49,158 bases of DNA from Muricomes sp049840515 (GCA_049840515.1 JASGKW010000012.1:1-49158); one strand, 5' to 3'; shown: positions 1 through 7,974, counted from the first letter of the stretch. Numbers and translations: made by a program. The notes: a model not told the origin generated them from the sequence alone.

Positions 1-254
1 TCTTGCTTTTTGCTGTTTTGTTTGACCTTAGCAGCAACTTTTATACTATATCATGTCTGCTTTTGTCTGTCAAGAACTTTTTTATTTTTATTTCCCAAGT
101 TCTTTGTTGTCCTCTTGCGAGTCAGCTTTGATATATTATCATTTTCTGCATCATTTTGTCAAGACGTTTTTTACATTTTTTTCATCTTTTTTTAACAAAT
201 CTTTTTGCAGTATCCTGCCTCATCTGAAATACTATTTCTATGCTGCAGAATGAA

Positions 255-344
255 CGGAGAAGGAGGGATTTGAACCCTCGCGCCGCTATTAACGACCTAC
301 TCCCTTTCCAGGGGAGCCCCTTCGGCCAGCTTGGGTACTTCTCC
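255..344 (-). tRNA. tRNA-Ser (anticodon GGA)
   Basis: Read on the minus strand, the acceptor arm GGAGAAG pairs with CTTCTCC, discriminator G. The anticodon loop contains CTGGAAA, giving anticodon GGA (reads UCC/UCU). A long variable arm marks a class II serine tRNA, and the T-loop GGTTCAAATCC is canonical. CCA is not encoded. It lies 185 bp from a second serine tRNA on the same strand. Bases 1-254 beside it are T-rich on the + strand and hold no gene I can support. Confidence 0.96.
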
Positions 345-494
345 AAAATGTCCGTTATTTAATATACATGAAATCTAGCTTCTTGTCCAGCCCTTTTGTC
401 TATTTTCTTATTTTTCTTCTCTTTCCACCTTTTATTACAATTTTCAGACATTTCTGTGAGATTCTGTATGCCGGAAAAGAGAGTTGTTTTGATA

Positions 495-524
495 TACAAA
501 AAGGAACTCATTTCTGAGTTCCTT
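495..524 (-). terminator. Terminator after tRNA-Ser(UGA)
   Basis: A perfect 10-bp stem (AAGGAACTCA / TGAGTTCCTT) with a 4-base loop lies 6 bases beyond the 3' end of tRNA-Ser(UGA). On the minus strand a short U-rich tract (TTTTTGTAT) follows. It should separate the two serine tRNA transcripts. Confidence 0.8.
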
Positions 525-529
525 CTCAA

Positions 530-615
530 CGGAGAGGGTGGGATTCGAACCCACGCGCCCTTGCGGACAAACGGTTTTCAAGACCGCCTCGTTATGACCA
601 CTTCGATACCTCTCC
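530..615 (-). tRNA. tRNA-Ser (anticodon UGA)
   Basis: The minus strand gives acceptor GGAGAGG pairing with CCTCTCC, discriminator G. The anticodon loop is CTTGAAA, so the anticodon is UGA (reads UCA and other UCN codons). A long variable arm and GGTTCGAATCC T-loop are present. An intrinsic terminator follows at once. Confidence 0.96.
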
Positions 616-732
616 ATATTTTATGCTGCTTTGCATTTTCATGATTTCTGCTTTCTGCGCTGCAACAATGAGTATTTTAGCATATGCATCAAAGACATGT
701 CAATACATTTTTTTAATATATTGACATTTTTT

Positions 733-905
733 GTTACAGTTCAGCCATGCACGTATATTGGAAGATAGACTGCACAAACTTGTTTGTGATAAATCATCTT
801 CCGATATCTGTATATGGCGCTCTGCAATAAGCGAAAGTTTTAACTGCGTCAGCAGTAAAAAAGGCTGCAAAGCAGCCAACTCAAGCTGTATAGCTGAACT
901 GTTAC
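733..905 (+). repeat. Family 1 structured repeat, copy 1 (full)
   Basis: A 173-bp element bounded by GTTACAGTTCAGCCATGC and its near inverse GCTGAACTGTTAC. The left half folds as a hairpin (ATATTGGAAGAT with ATCTTCCGATAT) capped by a smaller one (CACAAAC/GTTTGTG). The right half carries the family-constant stretches AACTGCGTCAGCAGT and GGCTGCAAAGCAGCC. It ends 7 bases before the ispD stop codon, so it is at the gene's 3' end. Homologous copies lie at 17960 and 41350, with degenerate pieces near 14130, 28311 and 30234. It contains no convincing reading frame. Confidence 0.85.
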
Positions 906-911
906 CATTTT

Positions 912-1613
912 TTACGTCCTTCTTTTTAAAAACACTTCTGCCATTTCCAAATCCTCAGGTGTTGTTATTTTGATATTTTCATATGAGCCGCGAACAAGCT
1001 TGATTGGGAAACCAAGCATCTGCTCCACCACCATTGCGTCATCTGTCACATTAGTGTAGCTTTCCCGCATCAGCATGGAATATGCACCCTTTATAAGTCT
1101 ATTCTCAAACACCTGGGGTGTCTGTATCATCCAGAGACCTTTTCTATCCGGTGTGTTTTTTACAAAATCATTTTTATCCACAATCTTTATTGTATCTTTC
1201 ACAGGCATTCCAGCCACACATGCCTTATCTTTACACACTGAATCAAATGCTCTCTCTATAATATGTGCATCAACAAAAGGGCGCGCACCATCATGGATGA
1301 AAACATAGCCTTCATCATTGAGTTCCTGCAGGCCGCTCCAGACAGAATGGTATCTCTCCGCTCCTCCGGCAAGTATTCTTGTCACCTTGGTAATATTGTA
1401 TTTCTCCACAATTGTCTGACGGCAATACTCCTCCTCACCAGCTCCGGTTATAAGATATATTTCATCTATTATTTCTGAATCCTGAAATTCTTTAAGAGGA
1501 TAGTATAGTATTGGCCTCCCATCCAGCAGCAGATATTGTTTGTGTATCTTAGTTCCCATTCTCCTGCCCTGACCTGCTGCCAGTACAATTGCCGTGCAAT
1601 GTGCTTTTTTCAT
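912..1613 (-). CDS. ispD: 2-C-methyl-D-erythritol 4-phosphate cytidylyltransferase
   Basis: Third step of the MEP isoprenoid pathway: transfers CMP from CTP onto methylerythritol 4-phosphate. The nucleotide-binding signature AIVLAAGQGRRMG is at residues ~7-19, followed by HDGARPF and TPQVF, all typical of IspD. I chose the ATG at 1613 (233 aa, normal length) because AGGAG lies 9 bases upstream and the IspD fold begins there; the longer frame to 1658 would overlap tsaD. The ribosome binding site overlaps the tsaD stop codon, so the two are likely co-translated. A family 1 repeat follows the stop codon. Confidence 0.95.
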   Translation of the reverse strand: MKKAHCTAIVLAAGQGRRMGTKIHKQYLLLDGRPILYYPLKEFQDSEIIDEIYLITGAGEEEYCRQTIVEKYNITKVTRILAGGAERYHSVWSGLQELNDEGYVFIHDGARPFVDAHIIERAFDSVCKDKACVAGMPVKDTIKIVDKNDFVKNTPDRKGLWMIQTPQVFENRLIKGAYSMLMRESYTNVTDDAMVVEQMLGFPIKLVRGSYENIKITTPEDLEMAEVFLKRRT

Positions 1614-1623
1614 ACAAACACTC

Positions 1624-2652
1624 CTACCGTTCTCCCAGTTTGAGATTGGGAATCGCATTTAAATCCCAGCCATGTCTGGTTCCTGCTAAATATTCATAAT
1701 AAGCGGCCGTTCCTATCATTGCCGCGTTATCGGTGCAGTAAATCGGAGATGGACAATAGAATTTAATCCCTCTCTCCTCACACGCCTTTTTCATTTCGTT
1801 TCTAAGAGCGCCATTGGAAGCCACTCCGCCTGCAATAGCAAATTTGTTCATGCCATATTCTTCTGCCGCATTCATAGATTTCTCTACCAGAACATCTACC
1901 ACTGCCTTTTGAAATGCCGCTGCAATATCAGCCGGATTATAAGTTTCCTCTTTCATCTGGCATCCATTGATATAATTTAAGACCGAAGACTTCACCCCGC
2001 TGAAACTAAAATCATAGGGTGAACCGTCAATATTGGCTTTGGGAAATGAAATCGCCTCAGGGTTTCCCTCTTTTGCGAGCCGGTCTATTTTGGGACCTCC
2101 CGGATAACCCAGCCCGATGGCTCTTGCCACCTTATCATAAGCCTCCCCCGCAGCGTCATCCCTGGTCCGGCCTAAAATTTCATAATCGCCATATTCTTTC
2201 ACACACACCAAATGTGTATGCCCTCCTGAAACCACCAGACATAAAAAGGGCGGCTCCAACTCAGGATGTTCAATATAATTTGCGGAAATGTGCCCCTCAA
2301 TATGGTGAACTCCCACCAGAGGAAGCTTTTTTGCATAGGCGATAGCCTTTGCCTCAGCCACTCCCACAAGAAGCGCTCCGACAAGTCCAGGTCCATATGT
2401 GACCCCGATAACATCTATGTCATCCAGAGTCATCTTTGCTTCTCTCAGCGCTTCTTCTATAACCTGATTTATTTTTTCAATATGCTTTCTTGACGCAATT
2501 TCAGGAACTACACCGCCGTACAGCTTGTGTAATTCAATCTGGGATGAAATCACATTTGCCAGAATTTGCCGTCCGTTATGCACAACCGCAGCCGCAGTCT
2601 CATCACAGGAGCTTTCAATGGCCAGCACATTTATATTCTCAATTTCTTTCAT
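1624..2652 (-). CDS. tsaD: tRNA N6-adenosine threonylcarbamoyltransferase TsaD
   Basis: Catalytic subunit making t6A37 in ANN-decoding tRNAs, acting with TsaB and TsaE. Full length at 342 aa. ESSCDETA at ~13-20 and VSGGHT at ~141-146 are the ASKHA nucleotide-binding signatures. HIEGH at ~117-121 gives the two histidine metal ligands, and the late CTDNAAM gives the aspartate ligand. The start has AGAGG just upstream and lies 12 bases after the rnz stop. tsaB and tsaE lie 2-3 kb upstream on the same strand, so most of the t6A machinery is clustered here. Confidence 0.97.
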   Translation of the reverse strand: MKEIENINVLAIESSCDETAAAVVHNGRQILANVISSQIELHKLYGGVVPEIASRKHIEKINQVIEEALREAKMTLDDIDVIGVTYGPGLVGALLVGVAEAKAIAYAKKLPLVGVHHIEGHISANYIEHPELEPPFLCLVVSGGHTHLVCVKEYGDYEILGRTRDDAAGEAYDKVARAIGLGYPGGPKIDRLAKEGNPEAISFPKANIDGSPYDFSFSGVKSSVLNYINGCQMKEETYNPADIAAAFQKAVVDVLVEKSMNAAEEYGMNKFAIAGGVASNGALRNEMKKACEERGIKFYCPSPIYCTDNAAMIGTAAYYEYLAGTRHGWDLNAIPNLKLGER

Positions 2653-2664
2653 ACGTACCTCTTC

Positions 2665-3576
2665 TTATTCCTGTTCAAATATCAATTCTGCCGACATTCT
2701 GTCTTTCCCCGCCTTTGCTCCCGGAAAAATCTTACGCACTTCATCCATATATTCCTCCGGTCTGGTCAGAGACGGGCTATAGTGAGTCAGCCATAATTCC
2801 TTTACCTGTGCTTCTTTTGCAAGCTGTGCTGCCTCATAAAAAGTCATATGCTTGTACTCTACAGCCTTGGCAGCTTTTTCTTTCTCCCCGTACATTCCTT
2901 CGCATATAAATAAATCAGAATCTTTTGCATTTTCACGGATAGAATCTGTTGGTCTTGTATCCGTTGTATAGGTGACCTTAATTCCTTTTCGAGAAGGTCC
3001 CAGAACCATGTCCGGCGTTAAAATCTTACCATCGACTTCCACAGACTCTCCTTTTTGCAGAGGATTCCAGTATTTCTGAGGAATTCCCTGTTCTTTTGCT
3101 CTCTCCACATCAAATTTACCCGCCCGGTCAATTTCCAAAGTATATCCATAACATAATACATTATGGTTTACCCGAAATGCCCTCAGGCGGTATCCATTTA
3201 TCTCAAATGTCTGCTGTGCACCTTCGATTTCCACAAAATGAATCGGGAAAGGAAGCTCCGGCGCAATCACCCTCAGCGAGTTCACCACCCGCTCCAGTCC
3301 TTTTGGACCAATCAAGGTGAGGGGTTCCCGGCGGTCTGCATTCCCCATCGTGAGAAGCAGACCCGGAAGTCCACTGATGTGATCCCCATGAAAATGGGTA
3401 AAACAGATAACATCAATGGGTTTAAAGCTCCATCCCTTTTCCTTTATCGCTATTTGTGTTCCTTCTCCGCAGTCTATCAGCAGACTGCTGCCTCCTGTTC
3501 TTACCATCAGGGCAGTCAGCCACCGATAAGGAAGAGGCATCATTCCGCCGCTTCCAAGCAAACATACATCTAACAT
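2665..3576 (-). CDS. rnz: Ribonuclease Z (tRNA 3'-endonuclease)
   Basis: Metallo-beta-lactamase-fold nuclease that trims the 3' trailer of precursor tRNAs, needed for tRNAs without an encoded CCA such as the two serine tRNAs at the left of this window. The zinc motif HFHGDH is at residues 61-66, CGEGTQ at ~36-41, and later TTDTRPT and LTHYSP supply the remaining histidine/aspartate ligands. At 303 aa it has the usual length for the Firmicutes enzyme. Its ATG lies one base after the stop of the small zinc-ribbon gene upstream, which indicates translational coupling. Confidence 0.95.
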   Translation of the reverse strand: MLDVCLLGSGGMMPLPYRWLTALMVRTGGSSLLIDCGEGTQIAIKEKGWSFKPIDVICFTHFHGDHISGLPGLLLTMGNADRREPLTLIGPKGLERVVNSLRVIAPELPFPIHFVEIEGAQQTFEINGYRLRAFRVNHNVLCYGYTLEIDRAGKFDVERAKEQGIPQKYWNPLQKGESVEVDGKILTPDMVLGPSRKGIKVTYTTDTRPTDSIRENAKDSDLFICEGMYGEKEKAAKAVEYKHMTFYEAAQLAKEAQVKELWLTHYSPSLTRPEEYMDEVRKIFPGAKAGKDRMSAELIFEQE

Positions 3577-3577
3577 A

Positions 3578-3811
3578 TTATCCCTCTATTTCTGCCGGTA
3601 TTCTGAAAGAAGCTAGCATTTTATCATAACAGGATTCACATAAATCAAAAGAATGCTTCTCGCCATCCTTCTCAGAAAAATATCCCCATGCAAAATCTAC
3701 ACTGAAAACACCTTCCTCTGCACGCCCATTCACAACCGATATTTCTTTTCCACATCTATTGCAAATAATTTTTTTAACTTCTTTTGTTTCTTTTAATTGA
3801 TACTGGCGCAT
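3578..3811 (-). CDS. Small zinc-ribbon-like protein, function unknown
   Basis: A 77-aa protein with two CxxC knuckles, CNRCG at ~18-22 and CESCY at ~59-63, which should bind one zinc ion in a rubredoxin-like ribbon. There is no membrane segment. A strong AGGAGG lies 8 bases before the ATG. It is tightly coupled to rnz (one base between stop and start), which suggests an RNA-related role, but I cannot assign a function. The 150 bp between it and rimI hold no feature I can support. Confidence 0.75.
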   Translation of the reverse strand: MRQYQLKETKEVKKIICNRCGKEISVVNGRAEEGVFSVDFAWGYFSEKDGEKHSFDLCESCYDKMLASFRIPAEIEG

Positions 3812-3961
3812 ACAAATTCCTCCTGTGCTGTTTGAATCTCACTTTTGCTACGCCTTAATTATAACTATTTGAGGCCTGCTTTCCTACTGGGAAGTGCTTC
3901 CTCAATTATAGGTCGTTTTCCATTATAGCAATAAAACACGCTATTTTACAGCTATTACTCA

Positions 3962-4525
3962 TTATTTTCCTAATTTTCTGCTCATCAAGACAGCATCTTC
4001 TTTCGGATTATCATAAAAATTCTGCCGGATGCCATCCTCCCTAAACCCCTGCTCTTCATAAAACATCTGGGCTGTTCTATTGCTCTCCCGCACATCGAGA
4101 AGGATTTTTTGAATATTTCTCTCCTCACAAATGTCTTCCAGCTTCAGTATCAGGCGGCTGCCCACCCCTTGTCTCTGCATTTCGCTCTCCACTGCAATGC
4201 GGGCAATCTCCACTTCACCTGCCGCCTCATAGGACAGCATATATCCCGCAAGTCTTCCGGCTTTTTTGGCTGCAATACAAATTGACCGGGGATTATTGAT
4301 TGTCTCCAGAACACTTTTCTCGCTCCAAAAATCAGAAAATATCTGAAATTCCAGCTCCGCAACAGAAGCGGCATCTTCGGCGCTCAACTCTTCAATTATC
4401 AATTCCGCGTCTTTTTCCCTCTCTGCCCGCTCCCGCTCAGCCTGTGATACCCTCAGATAATCTGGCTGATGTTCCATTGCAGACTCTATTTTTCCTTTTT
4501 TATAATACTGAATTCCCAGAAGCTT
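3962..4525 (-). CDS. rimI: RimI-type N-acetyltransferase domain, fused behind TsaB C-terminus (frame continues tsaB after an indel)
   Basis: A GNAT-fold acetyltransferase matching RimI, which acetylates the N-terminal alanine of ribosomal protein S18. The acetyl-CoA loop is seen as VESEMQRQGVGSRL and the C-terminal motif as NRTAQMFYEEQGF. The first ~40 residues of this frame (LGIQYYKKGK to QAERERAEREK) are not RimI: they match the missing C-terminus of TsaB. No stop separates them from the acetyltransferase (IIEELSAEDAAS onward), so one TsaB-RimI protein is likely once the frameshift near 4523 is repaired. A separate RimI could otherwise start at TTG 4402. Fused TsaB/RimI proteins are known in clostridia. 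Confidence 0.85.
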   Translation of the reverse strand, partial: KLLGIQYYKKGKIESAMEHQPDYLRVSQAERERAEREKDAELIIEELSAEDAASVAELEFQIFSDFWSEKSVLETINNPRSICIAAKKAGRLAGYMLSYEAAGEVEIARIAVESEMQRQGVGSRLILKLEDICEERNIQKILLDVRESNRTAQMFYEEQGFREDGIRQNFYDNPKEDAVLMSRKLGK

Positions 4526-5147
4526 CCACTGCGGCGGCTCTCTGCCTGGACATATGAGGCGGCGCAAAAGAATAAGGAACCTGAATATTCTGTTCGATAA
4601 TTTCACTAAATACAGGTACACCGTCCCCAAGAAATACTACTGGCTTTCTGTAGACATTCAGGTGATGGATTAATTCTTCGATGGACACTGCCATCTGCAT
4701 TTTCAAAACCTGGAATACCGGTTCAACCCGCTTCGTTCCCTCTTTTGTCCCTGCCCGCTTTGAAAATGTATACAATCCTGTATAGACCTGGCTTCTTCTT
4801 GCATCCAAAATAGGACATATAATATCCTCACAGCCATAGACCTGATACGCCAGCCCGTCCACAGTGGGAATGTGTATCAAAGGTTTTCCCAACGCCAGAC
4901 CCAGCCCCTTTGCTGTGGCTGAACCTATGCGGAGTCCCGTAAAAGAGCCAGGTCCCCCTGATACTGCAATTGCATCTATGGTTTCTAAATCCAGTTCAAT
5001 CATCTTCACCACTTCATCTATCATGGGAAGCAGCGTCTGAGAATGAGTCTTTTTGTAGTCAATCGTATACTCCGCTATCGTTCTGTCCTCTTCCACCACT
5101 GCCACAGTTGCAGTCAACCCCGAACTGTCAATTGCCAATACCCGCAT
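4500..5147 (-). CDS. tsaB: t6A complex subunit TsaB (reading frame broken near its C-terminus)
   Basis: Non-catalytic partner of TsaD in t6A synthesis. LAIDSSG at ~4-10 and GPGSFTGLRIG at ~65-75 are clear TsaB motifs. The frame ends early with EASGNSVL. Removing one T in the GAAGCTTCTGGG stretch near 4523 gives VEALGIQYYKKG and joins the open frame running to 3962, restoring the normal TsaB tail and then RimI. I regard the break as a likely sequencing indel. The ATG at 5147 begins immediately at MRVLAIDSS, as expected. Confidence 0.9.
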   Translation of the reverse strand: MRVLAIDSSGLTATVAVVEEDRTIAEYTIDYKKTHSQTLLPMIDEVVKMIELDLETIDAIAVSGGPGSFTGLRIGSATAKGLGLALGKPLIHIPTVDGLAYQVYGCEDIICPILDARRSQVYTGLYTFSKRAGTKEGTKRVEPVFQVLKMQMAVSIEELIHHLNVYRKPVVFLGDGVPVFSEIIEQNIQVPYSFAPPHMSRQRAAAVEASGNSVL

Positions 5148-5167
5148 ATCATACTTCCTCCCTGCAA

Positions 5168-5192
5168 AGGGGTCAGCACCAGTCTGACCCCT
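5168..5192. repeat. AGGGGTCAG/CTGACCCCT palindrome between tsaE and tsaB
   Basis: A perfect 9-bp inverted repeat with a 7-base spacer in the 89 bp between tsaE and tsaB. The same GGGGTC...GACCCC core recurs at 15681 and 45357. There is no following T-run, so it is more like a repeat or a processing hairpin than a terminator. Confidence 0.6.
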
Positions 5193-5236
5193 GCCTCTTT
5201 TCTTATTACACTCCTGATTGTACGGCAGAGTATGCC

Positions 5237-5665
5237 CTACTGTATTCCCTCTACGGTTATACGCCGATACTCAAACCCTTGTTCCAGGTCCTTTTCAATA
5301 ATAATTTCTGTTCTGCCGGCGGGGAGAATCTCTTCGATGAGATTTGCCCACTCGATGAGGCTCACTCCCTCACTCATGACATAATCCTCATATCCAACTT
5401 CATACATTTCTTCCACATCGCCAATACGGTACACATCAAAATGATAAAATGGCAGACGCCCCTCATCATACACCTGTACAATGGTAAATGTAGGACTGCT
5501 GACAGGCTCTTCTATACCTAAACCCGCTGCAAACCCCTGGGTAAATACTGTTTTCCCCACGCCCAGGTCTCCCGTCAGCGTATAGACCTGACCAGGTTTT
5601 GCTTTCTTTCCCAGATTCTTGCCCACCAGAAATGTCTCGTGAGGGCTTCTCGTCTCTAATACCAT
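5237..5665 (-). CDS. tsaE: t6A biosynthesis ATPase TsaE
   Basis: P-loop ATPase that drives turnover of the TsaB-TsaD complex. Full length at 142 aa. Walker A GDLGVGKT at residues 32-39, the conserved SSPTFT motif at ~56-61, then HFDVYR and IEWANLI, all TsaE hallmarks. It is first in the minus-strand order tsaE-tsaB-rimI-zinc ribbon-rnz-tsaD-ispD. A 300-bp tandem repeat array lies directly upstream and separates it from the purine gene. Confidence 0.96.
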   Translation of the reverse strand: MVLETRSPHETFLVGKNLGKKAKPGQVYTLTGDLGVGKTVFTQGFAAGLGIEEPVSSPTFTIVQVYDEGRLPFYHFDVYRIGDVEEMYEVGYEDYVMSEGVSLIEWANLIEEILPAGRTEIIIEKDLEQGFEYRRITVEGIQ

Positions 5666-5691
5666 ACTGAATCCTTTCCACTTGTATTACC

Positions 5692-5992
5692 GTGAAGTTC
5701 TTTTCTCTAAACTCGTGAAGTACCTCGCCAATCACTATCGGACAGGGAAGTTCTTTTCTCTAAGCTCGTGAAGTACCTCGCCAATCACTATCGGACAGGG
5801 AAGTTCTTTTCTCTAAGCTCGTGAAATACCTCGCTAAGCTCAAAGAACGACCTACGTGCTAGGCTCGTGAAGTACCTCGCCAATCACTATCGGACAGGGA
5901 AGTTCTTTTCTCTAAGCTCGTGAAATACCTCGCTAAGCTCAAAGAACGACCTACGTGCTAGGCTCGTGAAGTACCTCGCCAATCACTATCGG
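5692..5992 (-). repeat. Tandem repeat array, four units (53, 53, 99, 96 bp)
   Basis: Units start at 5692, 5745, 5798 and 5897, each opening with G(T/G)GAAGTTCTTTTCTCTAA. Units 3 and 4 share an extra 46-bp block (from AATACCTCGCTAAGCTC). The block makes an inverted pair with the unit start, GTTCTTT...AAAGAAC, so the long units can fold. The copies are almost identical, implying recent expansion. The array fills the whole gap from the stop of the AICAR formyltransferase to tsaE. The 53-bp period is not a multiple of three and stops occur, so it is unlikely to be coding. Confidence 0.9.
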
Positions 5993-7169
5993 TCAATGAT
6001 GAAACAATCTGATACCCGTGAATGCCATTGCTATCTGATATTTATTGCAGGTTTCAATAACATTGTCATCTCTCACTGAGCCGCCCGGCTGTGCCACGTA
6101 TTTCACGCCGCTTTTATGTGCCCTCTGGATGTTATCTCCAAACGGAAAGAATGCGTCCGAGCCCAGAGATACGTCAGCCATTTTATTAAGCCATGCACGT
6201 TTCTCTTCTCTTGTAAATATTTCCGGCTTCTCCTCAAATGTATTTTCCCATATTCCATCTGCAAGGACATCCATATATTCTTCTCCAATGTATAAGTCAA
6301 TGGCGTTATCTCTGTCTGCTCTGCCAATACCGTCTTTAAATTTCAGGTCCAATACTTTCGGACACTGACGGAGCCACCAGTTATCTGCCTTCTGACCCGC
6401 AAGTCTTGTACAGTGAATGCGGGACTGCTGGCCTGCACCGATTCCTATAGCCTGTCCGTCTTTTGTGTAACACACTGAATTGGACTGTGTATATTTCAGT
6501 GTTATCATAGCGATAGTGAGGTCTATCTTTGCAGATTCAGGAATATTCCTATTTTCCGTAACTACATTAAAAAAAATCTGCATCAATCTTCAGGTCATTG
6601 CGCCCCTGCTCAAATGTGATGCCAAATACTTCTTTGCGTTCCACTGCGCCGGTATATAGTCAGGGTCTATTTGAATCACATTGTAATTGCCCTTTTTCTT
6701 TTGTTTCAGCAGGTCAAGTGCTTCAGGCTCATAACCAGGGGCAATTACCCCATCGGAAACTTCTCTCTTAATCAGCTTTGCAGTATCTACATCACAAATA
6801 TCAGAAAGACAGATAAAATCTCCAAAAGATGACATTCTGTCAGCCCCTCTGGCCCTGGCGTAAGCACAGGCAAGGGGGGAAAGCTTCTCCCAAATCATCC
6901 ACCCAGTAAATCTTAGCGAGGGTTTCATTTAAAGGAGTCCCAACAGCGGCTCCCGCAGGGGATACATGCTTAAAAGATGCTGCTGCCGGAAAACCGGTAG
7001 CCTCTTTTAGTTCCTTCACCAACTGCCAGCCATTGAAAGCATCCAGAAAATTAATGTAGCCTGGACGCCCGCACAATACCTGAACAGGCAGTTCACCGCC
7101 GCCCTCCATATAAATCCTGGACGGTTTCTGATTGGGGTTGCAGCCATACTTTAACTCTAATTCTCTCAT
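5993..7169 (-). CDS. AICAR formyltransferase (stand-alone PurH-type transformylase), frame broken by three indels
   Basis: Penultimate step of IMP synthesis: formyl transfer from 10-formyl-THF to AICAR. Three frames together give one ~390-aa protein: start MRELELKYGCNPNQKP, middle LSPLACAYARARGADRMSSFGD and CDVDTAKLIKREVSDGVIAPGY, end KYTQSNSVCYTKDGQAIG, GAGQQSRIHCTRLAG, SDAFFPFGDNI and AMAFTGIRLFHH. Single-base shifts are needed near 6885, near 6650 (restoring VERKEVFGITFEQGRNDLKID) and in the 8-A run at 6569-6576 (DFFNVVTEN). No residues are lost, so sequencing error is more likely than decay. The N-terminal MGS-like cyclohydrolase domain of ordinary PurH is absent; the next gene supplies that activity. 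Confidence 0.88.
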
Positions 7170-7183
7170 CAGCCCTCTGCTCC

Positions 7184-7894
7184 TTACTTATTCTTGTTTA
7201 CAATCCTTGTCTCATATGTACCTGATGCAATATCAATGTAACGCACAAACAGTGACACCTTATTATCTTCATTTAAACTGTCCCACAGCATTCCTATAAA
7301 ATTATCTATATCACCTGAAATGGAAATCCACTTCGGCTCGCCTTCAAAGCTGGGCAATGGATTGCCGTCACACATATATGTGTGAATAAAATGGCCTTCC
7401 CCCTCCGCCGGATTCTCATAGGCAAAGGTATGGCGGCTGCAGCTTTCCGGGCTTCCATTATTACTTTTCAAAATTGACATGGCATAATTATATCCATTTT
7501 CTATATGCATAATCCCAGAAATGCGTGGAGTATAATTAGGGGCATCCGGTTCAAATTTCCGTGAGCGCAGACTTTGTTCAAATGTGAGCTGTTTATCCAT
7601 GCCATCATATATGGTATCTGTCTGATCCCCATTTGTCACGATAGTCTTATTTCCTAACACATGCACCGGGGCATAAATGATAAGACTTGGGTCTGTCAAC
7701 TTAGAGGGATCAAAGGCCTGCGTTCTGATTCCTTGCCCCTCTTCCACAAATATCCGGTTACGGCTGTTCTCACTTCTGCCCATAATAAAATATGCCGTGA
7801 CAGCACTCTTACCGTCCCTGCTTCTTCCCATAATAATGCCTCTGCCTGGATACGGGTTATTTCTCAATTCCTGCTCAATGGACAACATTTTCAT
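7184..7894 (-). CDS. IMP cyclohydrolase (PurO-like)
   Basis: A 236-aa protein of the PurO/IMP cyclohydrolase-like family, which closes FAICAR to IMP. Motifs are NPYPGRGIIMG near the N-terminus, AYFIMGRSENSRNR at ~33-46, NGDQTDTIYD, and FAYENPAEGEGHFIHTY. I chose ATG 7894 because GAGGAG lies 9 bases upstream; the frame is open to 7918. Its stop lies 14 bases before the AICAR formyltransferase start, so the pair forms an operon for the last two purine steps. Pairing a PurO-type enzyme with a free-standing transformylase is known in some clostridia. Confidence 0.85.
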   Translation of the reverse strand: MKMLSIEQELRNNPYPGRGIIMGRSRDGKSAVTAYFIMGRSENSRNRIFVEEGQGIRTQAFDPSKLTDPSLIIYAPVHVLGNKTIVTNGDQTDTIYDGMDKQLTFEQSLRSRKFEPDAPNYTPRISGIMHIENGYNYAMSILKSNNGSPESCSRHTFAYENPAEGEGHFIHTYMCDGNPLPSFEGEPKWISISGDIDNFIGMLWDSLNEDNKVSLFVRYIDIASGTYETRIVNKNK

Positions 7895-7974
7895 AAGATG
7901 GCTCTCCTCTGATTTCATGTCTCGTTTACTGAATACAAGTTTATTATACCTGTCATAAAAGGTAAGTTCAATAA

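Noticed and set aside
1..254. Two plus-strand frames in the T-rich left end
   Set aside because: Phenylalanine-rich products reflecting T-rich DNA, no ribosome sites, next to a tRNA on the opposite strand.
731..973. Plus-strand frame over the family 1 repeat (SSKKGCKAANSSCIAEL)
   Set aside because: Similar peptides appear at other copies only because the repeat DNA is conserved; the frame runs into ispD antisense and has no ribosome site.
5466..5735. Minus-strand frame joining the tandem array to an alternative frame of tsaE
   Set aside because: It overlaps tsaE, which has all family motifs; the array period of 53 bp does not keep frame.
5692..5992. Array considered as a CRISPR
   Set aside because: Units are contiguous and nearly identical with no unique spacers, and no cas genes are in the window.
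5993..7169. AICAR formyltransferase as a genuine pseudogene
   Set aside because: All catalytic sequence is preserved across three single-base shifts, one in a homopolymer, and the contig has other error signs; sequencing error is the better explanation.
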